Shown piece after piece: positions 1 to 8,107 of a stretch of DNA of 64,000 bases. This stretch comes from an uncultured Eubacteriales bacterium. Its GTDB lineage: Bacteria; Bacillota; Clostridia; Oscillospirales; UBA644. The notes below the pieces were generated by a model that was not told the origin of the DNA, searched no databases, and was given only the letters and a program-made list of their open reading frames with translations. The DNA lies in assembly GCA_905207625.1 (NCBI GenBank), contig CAJLLT010000008.1, positions 12,857 to 76,856 on the forward strand, written 5' to 3'. How positions within the stretch are numbered: the first letter of the stretch is position 1; the number at the start of each line of letters is the position of its first letter. The position numbers and the translations under genes were made by a program.

Positions 1-244
1 TGACGACAACGTTCTTGCTGTCCGAATTGCTTCCGGAAAGGTTTTCGCTCAGGTATGCAATAAGCCTGTCCCGGATGATAAGTTTAATGTTCTGATCCGC
101 GGTGCTGTCGGAATTGGCTTTGATGTGGAGCCTGAAAAACTGTTTTTCGGCAGCTTCGGAACTTCCTCCGGCGGCTACGGCAGGTGCGTTAAAATATATG
201 AGAGTCAGTATCAATGCAAGAGCTGCAACTGTTATTTTTTTCAA
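1..244 (-). CDS. spoIIR: Stage II sporulation protein R (SpoIIR), N-terminal part
   Basis: The first 81 codons of a minus-strand gene that runs off the left edge. A hydrophobic signal segment (about residues 1-25) is followed by a stretch containing FFRLHIKANSDS and DQNIKLIIRD, the hallmark N-terminal block of SpoIIR. In spore-formers SpoIIR is secreted from the forespore and triggers SpoIIGA to cleave pro-sigma-E in the mother cell; spoIIGA and sigE lie at 15-16.6 kb here. The best start is TTG at 244, with GGAGG at 256-260 about 11 bases upstream; no in-frame ATG fits. It lies 66 bp downstream of the surface-protein gene on the same strand and may share its transcript. The C-terminal part is outside the window. 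Confidence 0.85.
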   Translation of the reverse strand, partial: MKKITVAALALILTLIYFNAPAVAAGGSSEAAEKQFFRLHIKANSDSTADQNIKLIIRDRLIAYLSENLSGSNSDSKNVVV

Positions 245-310
245 ATCCGGGAAAACCTCCGTGTTTTTTCTTCTGCACGTAGTTTTTCCCGGAAAAGAAA
301 ATATATTCAA

Positions 311-3121
311 TTATTTTTTCTTTATTCTGACAATGACACAGACAATGAGCGCAATGATTACCAGACCGAGCACACCGTAAGCAACATAGAAGAGCGATGA
401 AGGACTTCCATTGTCCGGAACAGTGGAGGCGGGTTCAGTCGGACTTGTGGGCTCAACTGTCGCAGGTTCGGTAGGTCTGTCCGTTACGGGCTGAGTCGGA
501 GCGTCAGTACCCGGTTCCGTTACTGGTTCGGTCGGCTTTTCGGTAACAGGTTCCGTTACAGGATCCGTCGGTTTTTCTGTCACGGGAACTGTGGCAGGTT
601 CTGTGGGTTTCTCTGTAGGCTTTTCTGTCGGTTTTTCCGTTGCAGGCTGCGTAGGTCTTTCAGTCACGGGTTCGGTTGAGGGTTCCGTAGCTGAAACTTT
701 CTGCGGATTGTATGTGCACCCGGAAGCGTCGAAGGAAAATGTAAAACGCCCGCCGGGAGCCACGTCGCCGGAACTGTAAAGATCAAGTATGTCGCCCGCA
801 GACTTTCCGGTCATGGAATTATCCACCCATTTGAATCCGAACGCAGGGATATTTCCATTTGCCGTGAATCCGAGTGCCGAGCGAAGAATCCTTAGCTGAA
901 GTCTGTTGCCCGAAACGGTGTAATCAACATTATCCACTTTTTCGAACCGCCAGCCCCCGAGGCTTCTTTCCAAGGTCGCTTTGTTTTCTGTGGGGTTGTT
1001 TCTGTTAAGAATATACTCAAAACCCTCCCAGTTTTTTGCTGCCCCGGTGAAATCCGTATCAAGAAGAAGCATCATCCAGGATTCTTCATCGGGATCGGTG
1101 ATGTCATCGGCAGTCTGAACCATAAAATAGACATAATTATCATCAAATGCAACCTTTGCAGAGGTTATATCATTGCGCATGGTGTCGGAGGAATAGTGAA
1201 GGCCGACCCAGCCGTCAGAGTTACGGTAATAGGTGTTGTTTGTGTAATGGGTATATTCGGGAAATATATTCGCCCACTGATCCGTTTCGGAGAAAATATC
1301 GATTATCGCATCAGCGTCGGTTTTGGCGGGAGCGGAAACACCTTTGAAACGGCGGATATTCTCCACCAGCTGACAATAGTAATAATCCTTAAGTTCACCG
1401 GCGGAGGGTTCAATGTCACGGCTGTATTCATCATTGAACTGATCCGGGAAAGCATTGGGAGAGCCCATCCATGACTCGTTCCGTCCGGCGATCCATTCAT
1501 TCCATCCGGTTATAAATATGAAATCAGGATCACATTTGATCGCGTAATCCCATTGCTGCTGGAAGTTAAGTCCGTAATATTCGGAATTTTCAGTGTTTTT
1601 ATTTACGGTAACCGTTTTTCCGTTGCGGCTATAGGAATAGCTGTAGTTTCCGTCGGTATAACTTCTTCCGTATACTCCGCCTCTGTAATCGTTCATCGCA
1701 ACCAGACCGTTACGGCTGTAGTTCTGAGCGACACTTACGGTCATCTGTTCGACGGAGCCGTCATTCCTTACACCGTATTTTGTCTGAGGATAAACCGAGC
1801 ACCATCCCCAGGTCTTGTCGGCATAACGTGTATTCGATGCGTTATAAGTCGGCTCGTTCTTCCGAAAGGTAAAGAAATCCGCAATTTCGGAATCTATCGC
1901 ATCGGAGGCGGTCAGGGCATCTTTATAGCCTATAATCAGAGGTTTGCCCTCCCAATAGAACCACAGATCGGAGTACTTGCCGGCGCGGTAAATATCCATA
2001 TACAGGTCCCGAAGCTGAACTCTGGTGTTGTCCATGGAAGTGGGCTGATTGTTGAAATTCAGCATAAAGGCTATCTTCGGAGTCTTTACGCCGTCCTCAC
2101 GGGCCTCCTCAAATACCTCAAAAACGGTATTGTAGCCGAGTTCCCATGTACTGGTACTGTTTGTACAGTCAAAAATTATTACATCGACACCGGCATCAGC
2201 GAGGAGTTCCGCATGTTTGCGGATAACGTATTTATCCGATTCGATATAGTATCCCCAAAGAGGTTCATCCCAGAAATATGGGTTTGCAAGGTTTTTGCTC
2301 CATGCAATATGATTGAAGTCATGGGCTGCGGCGGGATATTTCTTCAGAATCTCGGTGACATTCAGAGCCTGGCTTGAATAGGCGAAATTATAATGCCATG
2401 TCCAGTAGAACATTCCGACAAACTTATCTGTTTTTGTTCCTCCCACATCTCCGTAACCGGAAAGAGTTCTTCCCAGTCCGTCAGTCATCAGCCAGGAACC
2501 GGGCTGGACATTCATAGAAAGAATAGGGCTGTTTTTGTCGAGTTTGGGTTCAACGGGAGGCTTTACCTTGACAGAGGTATCGATAAGGGCTGAAAGCGAC
2601 TGGAAATACCATGTACTGCTTTCGGTAAAGGTGACAGTAGCCTTGATACCGCCAGAGATCACAGCACCCTGATTGACTACTTCAGTTCCTCTCACGGCTT
2701 TTTCATACAACCAGATTCCCACGGTTTCGGTGGTATCATACAACAAAAGTACATATTCCCCCGCCTCCTTGGGCTGGAATGTAAGGCGGAGTCTGGTGCA
2801 ATCGGCAAAGTTGGTGAACAGCTTGGTGTATACCGGACTTGCAGATATGGTCGTTATATAATCCGTGTCCCATTTGTACAGGGAAAGCCGCATATTACCT
2901 ACGTTATTTCCGTAGCTCGGGGCTTCGACGGATATTCCGGAAAATGGCTTGACGGCATTGAAATGCACACCGATCTTTTTCCCGGGTGAGATCTGATACG
3001 GGGTGGCGACTTCTCCGGGTTCCGCGTCGTACATTTCAATTTCAGTTGCGGCGGAAACGGGAAAAACGAGCATGGAAACCATGACCGCGAAAATAACCAA
3101 GAGGGACAGTAACTTTTTCAT
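311..3121 (-). CDS. Secreted, cell-surface TIM-barrel (GH71/GH99-like) protein with CBM9-like domain
   Basis: A 936-residue protein. It has a signal peptide (MKKLLSLLVIFAVMV, cleaved near VSAA), an N-terminal beta-rich region (about 25-190), a TIM-barrel-like region (about 230-600) with FVGMFYWTWHYN, DVIIFDCTNS and the late motif FITGWNEWIAGR, and a CBM9-like sandwich (about 630-800, KVAFDDNYVYFMVQTADD). A Pro/Thr/Glu repeat linker and a C-terminal membrane helix ending RIKKK follow. The WNEW motif is typical of GH71/GH99-like endo-acting glycoside hydrolases, so a role in polysaccharide binding or cleavage at the cell surface is likely, but the substrate cannot be read from sequence. ATG 3121 is preferred over upstream codons because a GGAGCG site precedes it and the signal peptide starts there. 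Its own strong promoter lies at 3153-3181. Confidence 0.75.
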   Translation of the reverse strand: MKKLLSLLVIFAVMVSMLVFPVSAATEIEMYDAEPGEVATPYQISPGKKIGVHFNAVKPFSGISVEAPSYGNNVGNMRLSLYKWDTDYITTISASPVYTKLFTNFADCTRLRLTFQPKEAGEYVLLLYDTTETVGIWLYEKAVRGTEVVNQGAVISGGIKATVTFTESSTWYFQSLSALIDTSVKVKPPVEPKLDKNSPILSMNVQPGSWLMTDGLGRTLSGYGDVGGTKTDKFVGMFYWTWHYNFAYSSQALNVTEILKKYPAAAHDFNHIAWSKNLANPYFWDEPLWGYYIESDKYVIRKHAELLADAGVDVIIFDCTNSTSTWELGYNTVFEVFEEAREDGVKTPKIAFMLNFNNQPTSMDNTRVQLRDLYMDIYRAGKYSDLWFYWEGKPLIIGYKDALTASDAIDSEIADFFTFRKNEPTYNASNTRYADKTWGWCSVYPQTKYGVRNDGSVEQMTVSVAQNYSRNGLVAMNDYRGGVYGRSYTDGNYSYSYSRNGKTVTVNKNTENSEYYGLNFQQQWDYAIKCDPDFIFITGWNEWIAGRNESWMGSPNAFPDQFNDEYSRDIEPSAGELKDYYYCQLVENIRRFKGVSAPAKTDADAIIDIFSETDQWANIFPEYTHYTNNTYYRNSDGWVGLHYSSDTMRNDITSAKVAFDDNYVYFMVQTADDITDPDEESWMMLLLDTDFTGAAKNWEGFEYILNRNNPTENKATLERSLGGWRFEKVDNVDYTVSGNRLQLRILRSALGFTANGNIPAFGFKWVDNSMTGKSAGDILDLYSSGDVAPGGRFTFSFDASGCTYNPQKVSATEPSTEPVTERPTQPATEKPTEKPTEKPTEPATVPVTEKPTDPVTEPVTEKPTEPVTEPGTDAPTQPVTDRPTEPATVEPTSPTEPASTVPDNGSPSSLFYVAYGVLGLVIIALIVCVIVRIKKK
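420..690 (-). repeat. Degenerate tandem repeat coding a Thr/Pro/Glu-rich wall-spanning linker
   Basis: Imperfect short repeats encoding units such as EKPTEKPTEP and EPVTEKPTDP, between the CBM9-like domain and the C-terminal membrane anchor of the surface protein. Such linkers usually span the peptidoglycan. Copy number probably varies between strains. Confidence 0.8.
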
Positions 3122-3152
3122 ATCATACGCTCCGTAGTCATATTGTACCACT

Positions 3153-3181
3153 ATTATACAACTCCCGAGGCTTTTTGTCAA
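3153..3181 (-). promoter_or_regulatory. Sigma-A-like promoter of the surface protein gene
   Basis: On the minus strand TTGACA (3176-3181) and TATAAT (3153-3158) are separated by exactly 17 bp, about 30 bp upstream of ATG 3121. Full consensus in both boxes suggests strong expression. Confidence 0.85.
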
Positions 3182-3241
3182 TAGTTAAGCCTGAATTGAA
3201 CAAAAATTAGCAAATAATTATTTTTTGCCCGCAGAATAAAC

Positions 3242-3270
3242 TTGATTTTTCACCCGACTTATGCTATAAT
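3242..3270 (+). promoter_or_regulatory. Sigma-A-like promoter of the AI-2E-family gene
   Basis: TTGATT (3242-3247), a 17-bp spacer and TATAAT (3265-3270), 40 bp ahead of ATG 3311. It diverges from the surface-protein promoter. Confidence 0.75.
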
Positions 3271-3310
3271 ACATTATATAGAGCGTGTCGGCGGGAGTGA
3301 GGTGGAAGAT

Positions 3311-4591
3311 ATGAACAGAAAAAACATTGCCGGTATCCTGTTGCTGATAACGTATTGTGTTTTTCTTGTCGCGGTCGTTCTCAACTTCAACTCCGTCATA
3401 TCCGGATTCAACAAGCTTATCGCCGTGGCAAGTCCGATCATTATCGGATTCTGTATCGCCTTTTTGCTCGACCGCCCGTTCAATCTCCTGTATGAATTAC
3501 TGGAACGGCTCGCTCTGAAGGCAAAACCGAAAGCACAGAAGGGACTTAAGGTCTTTTTCAAGATTTTATCTATGCTGGCAGTCTATCTGCTGTTTCTCGC
3601 CCTTATTTCCCTGATCCTGACTTCAATAATTCCGGAGATCGGGAACAGTATAGCTAAGTTCGCCGACAATATACAGACATATATAAATAACTTCAAGGAC
3701 CTTACCGACGGAATAGAGGAATACTTTACTTCCCTGCGTTTCTGGCCGGATAAAGGTGAAACTGACGGACATGAAACGGGAGTTCTGTTCTCCATGATCA
3801 ATGATTATATCAGCGATCTTCTTACGCAGATCCCGAGTCTGATCGAGTCTTTTCTGCCGAAGTTATACGGTATCACCAAATCAGTCGCTTCTTCCGTAGT
3901 CAATATTTTCCTCGGCATTGCTTTCTCGATCTATATGCTTGCGGGAAAAGACAGGATTTACGGGCAGATCCGCCGTTTCTTTACCGCATATCTGCCGAAA
4001 AAGGTCAACGATGCCGCACATCATGTTATCGGAATTTCCTCAGAGATGTTCCGGAGCTTCGTCAACGGACGGATCCTTGACGCGATTATCGTCGGTCTTC
4101 TCTGCTTTATCGGAATGAGCATTTTCGGTTTCCAGTATCCCCTGCTGATTTCCGTGGTTGTTGCGGTTACGAATGTTATCCCCGTATTCGGACCATTTCT
4201 CGGTGCGATACCTTCGATATTCCTGCTTTTGCTTGTCGAACCGATGCAGGCTGTCTGGTTTACGGTCTTCATAATAGTTCTTCAGCAGCTTGACGGGAAT
4301 TTCATCGGACCGAAGATTGTCGGAAACTCCATAGGTATGCCGACAATATGGGTCATGGTTGCGGTCGTTATAGGCGGAGGCACGCTTGGAGTTTTCGGAA
4401 TGCTTGTGGGAGTTCCCGCATTTGCGGTGGTCTACAGACTTGTTTCCGAAGGTGTGAACCGGCGGCTCTCGGCTAAAAAATCCGGATGCCGGGACGGACT
4501 GACAGAGAGCTCCGCGAACAACGGCACCTCTTCCCCGGAAGACGTTTCACAGGAACGGCAGGAAGCGTCCGGGAATTCCGATGAACTTTAA
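3311..4591 (+). CDS. AI-2E family (UPF0118) membrane transporter
   Basis: A 426-residue polytopic membrane protein. Two N-terminal helices (about 7-60), a helix near 80-110, an amphipathic extracytoplasmic stretch (about 110-185) and a cluster of C-terminal helices (about 210-390) match the AI-2E/UPF0118 exporter family (YtvI, TqsA, YdbI). The family signature region VFGPFLGAIPSIFLLLL followed by QQLDGNFIGPKIVGNS is present. The tail is polar and dispensable-looking. ATG 3311 follows a GGGAGTGAGGTGG purine-rich site. It appears to be co-transcribed with the coiled-coil gene downstream. Characterised members export signals, sodium or other small solutes; the substrate here is unknown. Confidence 0.85.
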   Translation: MNRKNIAGILLLITYCVFLVAVVLNFNSVISGFNKLIAVASPIIIGFCIAFLLDRPFNLLYELLERLALKAKPKAQKGLKVFFKILSMLAVYLLFLALISLILTSIIPEIGNSIAKFADNIQTYINNFKDLTDGIEEYFTSLRFWPDKGETDGHETGVLFSMINDYISDLLTQIPSLIESFLPKLYGITKSVASSVVNIFLGIAFSIYMLAGKDRIYGQIRRFFTAYLPKKVNDAAHHVIGISSEMFRSFVNGRILDAIIVGLLCFIGMSIFGFQYPLLISVVVAVTNVIPVFGPFLGAIPSIFLLLLVEPMQAVWFTVFIIVLQQLDGNFIGPKIVGNSIGMPTIWVMVAVVIGGGTLGVFGMLVGVPAFAVVYRLVSEGVNRRLSAKKSGCRDGLTESSANNGTSSPEDVSQERQEASGNSDEL

Positions 4592-4650
4592 AATTTCAGT
4601 TTTAATATCTATAGTTTGACAGCTGCCTTCAGGCAGAAAGGATGGACGGT

Positions 4651-5496
4651 ATGGCAACGGAAAAACTTTTCAGAGAAACTCCCTTTAACGGTTATAACCG
4701 GGAAGATGTAAAGGCATATCTGAAGGATCTTGATATTCAGAAAAAAGAATTTGAAGAGAGGTGCCGGGAGGACTGCGTCCGGCTGGAGGAACAGCTGGAA
4801 AGTCAGAAGGCTGAGATCGAAAAACTGAATGGTATGCTTACGGAACTCAACGAACGGATGACCGCGAAAACCGATGAGAATCTCAGGTTATCTTCGGAAC
4901 TGCTCAGTCTCAAGAACCGTGAACTTGAACAGGCTAATATCATTACAGAAAAGACCGAAGAGCTTCTGACTCTGCAAAAGCAGCTCGAACAGGCAAATCT
5001 TAAAATACAGGCTGCGGAAAAAAAGGAAAAGCCCTCGGAATCGGTCGGAACGGTTTTTGAGGAAAATATCCGTCGGTGTATTGAGAAGGCCAACCGTCTC
5101 AAGCGCGAAGTTGAACAGGGATATCTACGGACTTCAAGTGAAGATGAGTACAAAAGAAAGCTTGAAGAAAAAGATAAGACGATCCGTGACATGGAAGGGC
5201 GCTGGGAGCAATGCAAGAAGGATTATGCGGTCTACCTGGATGTCCGGAACAATGCCGAACAGATTAAAAATGACGCAAGATCCAAGGCCGAGCAGATAAT
5301 AGCGGAAGCGAAAAAACAGGCTGATGAAATAATTCTGGCGGCGAAGCAGACCTCAGACAGAATTATTGCCGAAGCAAAGGAAAATGAAGAATCCATCAGG
5401 GCAAGGGTAGACAGTCTGAAGGCGTCTGTTGAGAGCATTATAAATACGATCCAGTTTATGGATCCCTCTGACAGCGACGGATCTGACAAAGAATAA
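4651..5496 (+). CDS. DivIVA-like coiled-coil protein
   Basis: A 281-residue cytoplasmic protein. Residues 5-25 (FRETPFNGYNREDVKAYL) resemble the membrane-binding N-terminal domain of DivIVA/GpsB, in which a phenylalanine/glycine-tyrosine turn precedes a coiled coil. The rest is almost entirely heptad coiled coil, with a final Ala/Glu/Lys-rich helix (about 200-255) and an acidic tail. ATG 4651 is preferred over ATG 4642 because the AAAGGA ribosome site sits directly against 4642 but 8 bases from 4651. A small hairpin (CTGCC-TTCA-GGCAG) lies just before that site. Likely a polar or septal scaffold; this is inference. A second, canonical DivIVA is at 34.8-35.8 kb. Confidence 0.65.
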   Translation: MATEKLFRETPFNGYNREDVKAYLKDLDIQKKEFEERCREDCVRLEEQLESQKAEIEKLNGMLTELNERMTAKTDENLRLSSELLSLKNRELEQANIITEKTEELLTLQKQLEQANLKIQAAEKKEKPSESVGTVFEENIRRCIEKANRLKREVEQGYLRTSSEDEYKRKLEEKDKTIRDMEGRWEQCKKDYAVYLDVRNNAEQIKNDARSKAEQIIAEAKKQADEIILAAKQTSDRIIAEAKENEESIRARVDSLKASVESIINTIQFMDPSDSDGSDKE

Positions 5497-5530
5497 GATA
5501 TCCTCGGATATCCGGACAGAAGGTGCGACA

Positions 5531-5632
5531 ATGAACGGAAAAATAATGAAAATCATCGCAGCAGTGATCTGCGGAGTACTCGCAGTGGTGATGTTTCTCG
5601 GTCTGTTTCTGAATATTTTCATGAACATATAA
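5531..5632 (+). CDS. Single-pass membrane micropeptide (33 residues)
   Basis: A short frame with an N-terminal MNGKIMK and one hydrophobic helix covering nearly all the rest (IIAAVICGVLAVVMFLGLFL). A modest GGTG ribosome site precedes ATG 5531. It lies 34 bp after the coiled-coil gene and 7 bp before a strong terminator, so it is the last cistron of the operon, which argues that it is real. No known family is recognised with confidence; the layout (short basic N-terminus, one membrane helix) is shared with small stress-linked peptides such as Prli42, but no homology is claimed. Confidence 0.5.
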   Translation: MNGKIMKIIAAVICGVLAVVMFLGLFLNIFMNI

Positions 5633-5639
5633 AAAACAG

Positions 5640-5667
5640 CCCCTGCCCGTCACCGGGCGGGGGTTTT
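5640..5667 (+). terminator. Rho-independent terminator after the AI-2E operon
   Basis: A 10-bp GC-rich stem, CCCCTGCCCG (5640-5649) with CGGGCGGGGG (5654-5663), a TCAC loop and a TTTT tail. Confidence 0.85.
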
Positions 5668-5704
5668 GCCGACAATTCAGTAACAAGTATTAAAAGGAAG
5701 AAGT

Positions 5705-6700
5705 ATGGCAGGAAACGGAAAACAGAAACAAAAGCTCCTCTATATCAGACAGTTTCTCTCCGGAGAAGCAGACAGGGATCATCCTCTGTCTGTAAAGGAT
5801 ATTGCCGCAAAATTGCAGACTGTCGGAATTGAAGCTGAGAGGAAATCCATATATGCCGACATAGAGACTCTGATCGGTTTCGGAGAAAGAATCGTTACCG
5901 TCCGCGGGCGGGAAAACCGATACTATACCGAATCTGCCCCCTTTTGCTATGACGAGCTGGAAACAATATGGGATACTGTCTGTACCGCCGATTTCATCAG
6001 CGAAAAGAAGCGCCGTGAAATAAAACAGAAACTTGAAGAACTTGCAGGAAAATACAATAAACAGGCGCTTCGCAGCAGAGTCTACACGACAAGCAGCACT
6101 CTGAAACATCCCGCCACATTCCGGCAGACCCTGGACATCATACATCAGGCTGTGGCGAAAAAAAAGATGCTTAAATTCCGTTATTGCAACATCAATCCCG
6201 TTGGCGGACAGAAACGGACGACTGAGGAATTTGAAGTCAGTCCGTTCATCGTATCCTGTTCTAACGGAAACTTTATACTTCTTGCAGGCTGTAAAGGAAT
6301 TGAAGGCGTTGCCAGGTTCTATATCGACCAGATGGAAAGTCCGGAAATAATGACGGAGATTGCCACCGATGTCAGAGAATTTGCAGGTGACATCGATTTC
6401 GACATCACCTGCTATTCAAAAGGTCTGTTTTCTTCATATTCGGATATCTCTGATGCCTGCACCGTGACTCTCCGTTGCGACAGAAGTATATTCAACGAAG
6501 TCACGGGATTATTCGGAGAAGATCTCAAGATAACAGACATTACGGAAAACGATCTTGAAGTACAATTCGACACGGAAATATCCGAACAGTTCCTGTCATG
6601 GCTGTTTGTAAACTCGGGATCAGTACGGGCGGTGGCTCCGGAAACTCTCGTCCAGGCGGTGAGAGACGCCGCAAAAAATCTGTATATAATCTACAGCTGA
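5705..6700 (+). CDS. WYL-domain transcriptional regulator
   Basis: 331 residues. The N-terminus (about 8-75) is a DeoR-like winged helix (DIAAKLQTVGIEAERKSIYADIETL), followed by a helical linker and a WYL domain (about 140-235) with LKFRYCNINP, FEVSPFIVSCSNGNFILLAG and RFYIDQME. The WCX-like C-terminal extension follows (about 245-325). WYL proteins sense ligands or nucleic acids and regulate diverse operons; the target here is unknown. GGAAG precedes ATG 5705. It is convergent with the YwlG-like gene with only 16 bp between the ends and no clear terminator there. Confidence 0.85.
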   Translation: MAGNGKQKQKLLYIRQFLSGEADRDHPLSVKDIAAKLQTVGIEAERKSIYADIETLIGFGERIVTVRGRENRYYTESAPFCYDELETIWDTVCTADFISEKKRREIKQKLEELAGKYNKQALRSRVYTTSSTLKHPATFRQTLDIIHQAVAKKKMLKFRYCNINPVGGQKRTTEEFEVSPFIVSCSNGNFILLAGCKGIEGVARFYIDQMESPEIMTEIATDVREFAGDIDFDITCYSKGLFSSYSDISDACTVTLRCDRSIFNEVTGLFGEDLKITDITENDLEVQFDTEISEQFLSWLFVNSGSVRAVAPETLVQAVRDAAKNLYIIYS

Positions 6701-6716
6701 TCACAGCAGAGAATCG

Positions 6717-7235
6717 TCATATACCGCACGGCAGCCGTGTTCTTGCACACACGACTCTCGCCTGCCCTATTTCGGAAACCGAAAGCCGCAGAGGAACAGC
6801 AACGCGCCGCAGATGCATACCGATAAGGGTGTCACCTATATCAATACCGGCCGCCGCGGAAACAGATTCTATTGCGACCGGATTTTCAAGTGCCGCATAT
6901 GCTGCAGTGGCAAATGAACCCCCAGCCTTGGGCTGAGGAACAACGTTCACCATCTGATAGCCGTTTTTCTCAGCAACTTCCATCTCAACTATCAGAGCCC
7001 GGTTAAGGTGTTCACAGCACTGAGCGGCTATATGTATGCCGTTTCCCGCAAAAACTTCGTACAGACCGGCGAAAACCGCAGCTCCGGTCTCCTGGCTTGA
7101 AAACGTGCCTATCTTCTGCCCGAGAATCTCGCTCGATGAGCAACCGACGGCGACAATATCTCCTTTGTGAAGCTTTGCTGCCGGAATTATTTCCCGGGCA
7201 ATGCGTGCGGCCTGCTGCTTTATTTCTTCATACAT
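6717..7235 (-). CDS. YwlG-like UPF0340/TIGR01440 family protein
   Basis: 172 residues, full length for the UPF0340 (DUF436) family. Recognised from HKGDIVAVGCSSSEILGQKIG, CCEHLNRALIVE and VPQPKAGGSFATAAYAAL. The biochemical role of the family is not established. It is the last gene of the five-gene minus-strand operon and overlaps the Gx transporter gene by 8 bp, implying translational coupling. Confidence 0.85.
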   Translation of the reverse strand: MYEEIKQQAARIAREIIPAAKLHKGDIVAVGCSSSEILGQKIGTFSSQETGAAVFAGLYEVFAGNGIHIAAQCCEHLNRALIVEMEVAEKNGYQMVNVVPQPKAGGSFATAAYAALENPVAIESVSAAAGIDIGDTLIGMHLRRVAVPLRLSVSEIGQARVVCARTRLPCGI

Positions 7236-7737
7236 TACTTATATACCTCTTTGTCAAAAAAACTATTACGGAACGCTCCGGAAAATACAGAATAATGCCG
7301 GAAATACAGCTAATGACCGTCATCGCCGGAAGCAGATACCAGACACCCGTATCCGAAAGTATGACGGCGGCGGCAATCAGCTGTCCCACAGTATGGCAAA
7401 CTGCGCCGCATACGCTTACTGAAAGCAATGACAGTCTGCGGCAACGACTGACTGCATACATCGCGCATATCGAAAGAACTGTGCCGAAAAGAGAGTAAAG
7501 AAGACCGCTGAGCCTTCCCGCCCAAAGGAGTGAAAAGATACTCTTGACGGTTCCTAGGGCAAGCGTGGTGTAAAAGCCGTATAAATGGAGTGCGGCAACG
7601 ATAACTACGTTTGCCAGTCCGAGTTTCATTACGGGCAGAGCCAATGCGGTACAGATCACACTGTCAACATACGAAAGGATCAGGGCAAGGCACATCAGCA
7701 ATCCCAGGACGGAAATTTTTCTGATCTTATCCCGCAA
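7228..7737 (-). CDS. Gx transporter family membrane protein (HepPP synthase component I-like)
   Basis: 169 residues with about five membrane helices. The family signature KLGLANVVIVAAL and the following FGTVLSICAMY and AAVILSDTGVWYLLP segments place it in the Gx transporter / Hpre_diP_synt_I family (PF07456). Despite the old name it is a small integral membrane protein. The same family recurs beside apbE and NusG_II genes in Firmicutes, in loci tied to extracellular flavin-based electron transfer. It overlaps NusG_II by 11 bp upstream and the YwlG-like gene by 8 bp downstream. Confidence 0.8.
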   Translation of the reverse strand: MRDKIRKISVLGLLMCLALILSYVDSVICTALALPVMKLGLANVVIVAALHLYGFYTTLALGTVKSIFSLLWAGRLSGLLYSLFGTVLSICAMYAVSRCRRLSLLSVSVCGAVCHTVGQLIAAAVILSDTGVWYLLPAMTVISCISGIILYFPERSVIVFLTKRYISNV

Positions 7738-8107
7738 CAGCGTCCACCTCCGACCCCGAGGAATTCCCCCTGATGCGGATAACTATCCTTTCGGGAAGAC
7801 AGATTATTGTCTGGCCTGAACGATTTATATGCCCCGTGCGTTTACAGAAACCGTCGCTGCAGACACTGGTCTGAACAAAGACCCCTTCCCTGTCCACAGC
7901 CACCACAGTTCCGTCTTCAAGCCGGAAACTTTCACCTGGAGAAGAAAGATCAAGCTCCGCAAGATGTTCTCCGTTACGATAAATATCGGCAAGACCGGTG
8001 TCAGACGAAGCAGAGCCGAAAATCAGAATAAAAGTTACCGATGCGACCAGAACAGATATTATGAGGATAATATCAGCCATCACCGGGGACATCCTGGACC
8101 TGATCAT
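7727..8107 (-). CDS. NusG domain II-containing membrane-anchored protein
   Basis: 126 residues: an N-terminal signal-anchor helix (about 8-30, ADIILIISVLVASVTFILIF) and an extracytoplasmic NusG_II beta domain (about 35-120). The family pattern with two cysteines followed by a glycine-rich turn and ICLPERIVIRI is present (VCSDGFCKRTGHI). This domain is not the transcription factor NusG. It overlaps apbE by 4 bp (ATGA) and is typical of apbE/Gx-transporter clusters. No flavinylation target motif (DxxSGAT-like) was noticed in it. Confidence 0.8.
   Translation of the reverse strand: MIRSRMSPVMADIILIISVLVASVTFILIFGSASSDTGLADIYRNGEHLAELDLSSPGESFRLEDGTVVAVDREGVFVQTSVCSDGFCKRTGHINRSGQTIICLPERIVIRIRGNSSGSEVDAVAG

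Noticed and set aside
420..690. Repeats near the left edge considered as a CRISPR array.
   Set aside because: The repeats are in frame, degenerate and encode a Thr/Pro/Glu linker; there are no unique spacers of constant length.
1553..2377. A 274-codon plus-strand frame opposite the surface protein gene.
   Set aside because: No ribosome site, promoter or recognisable domain; it is antisense to a well-supported gene.
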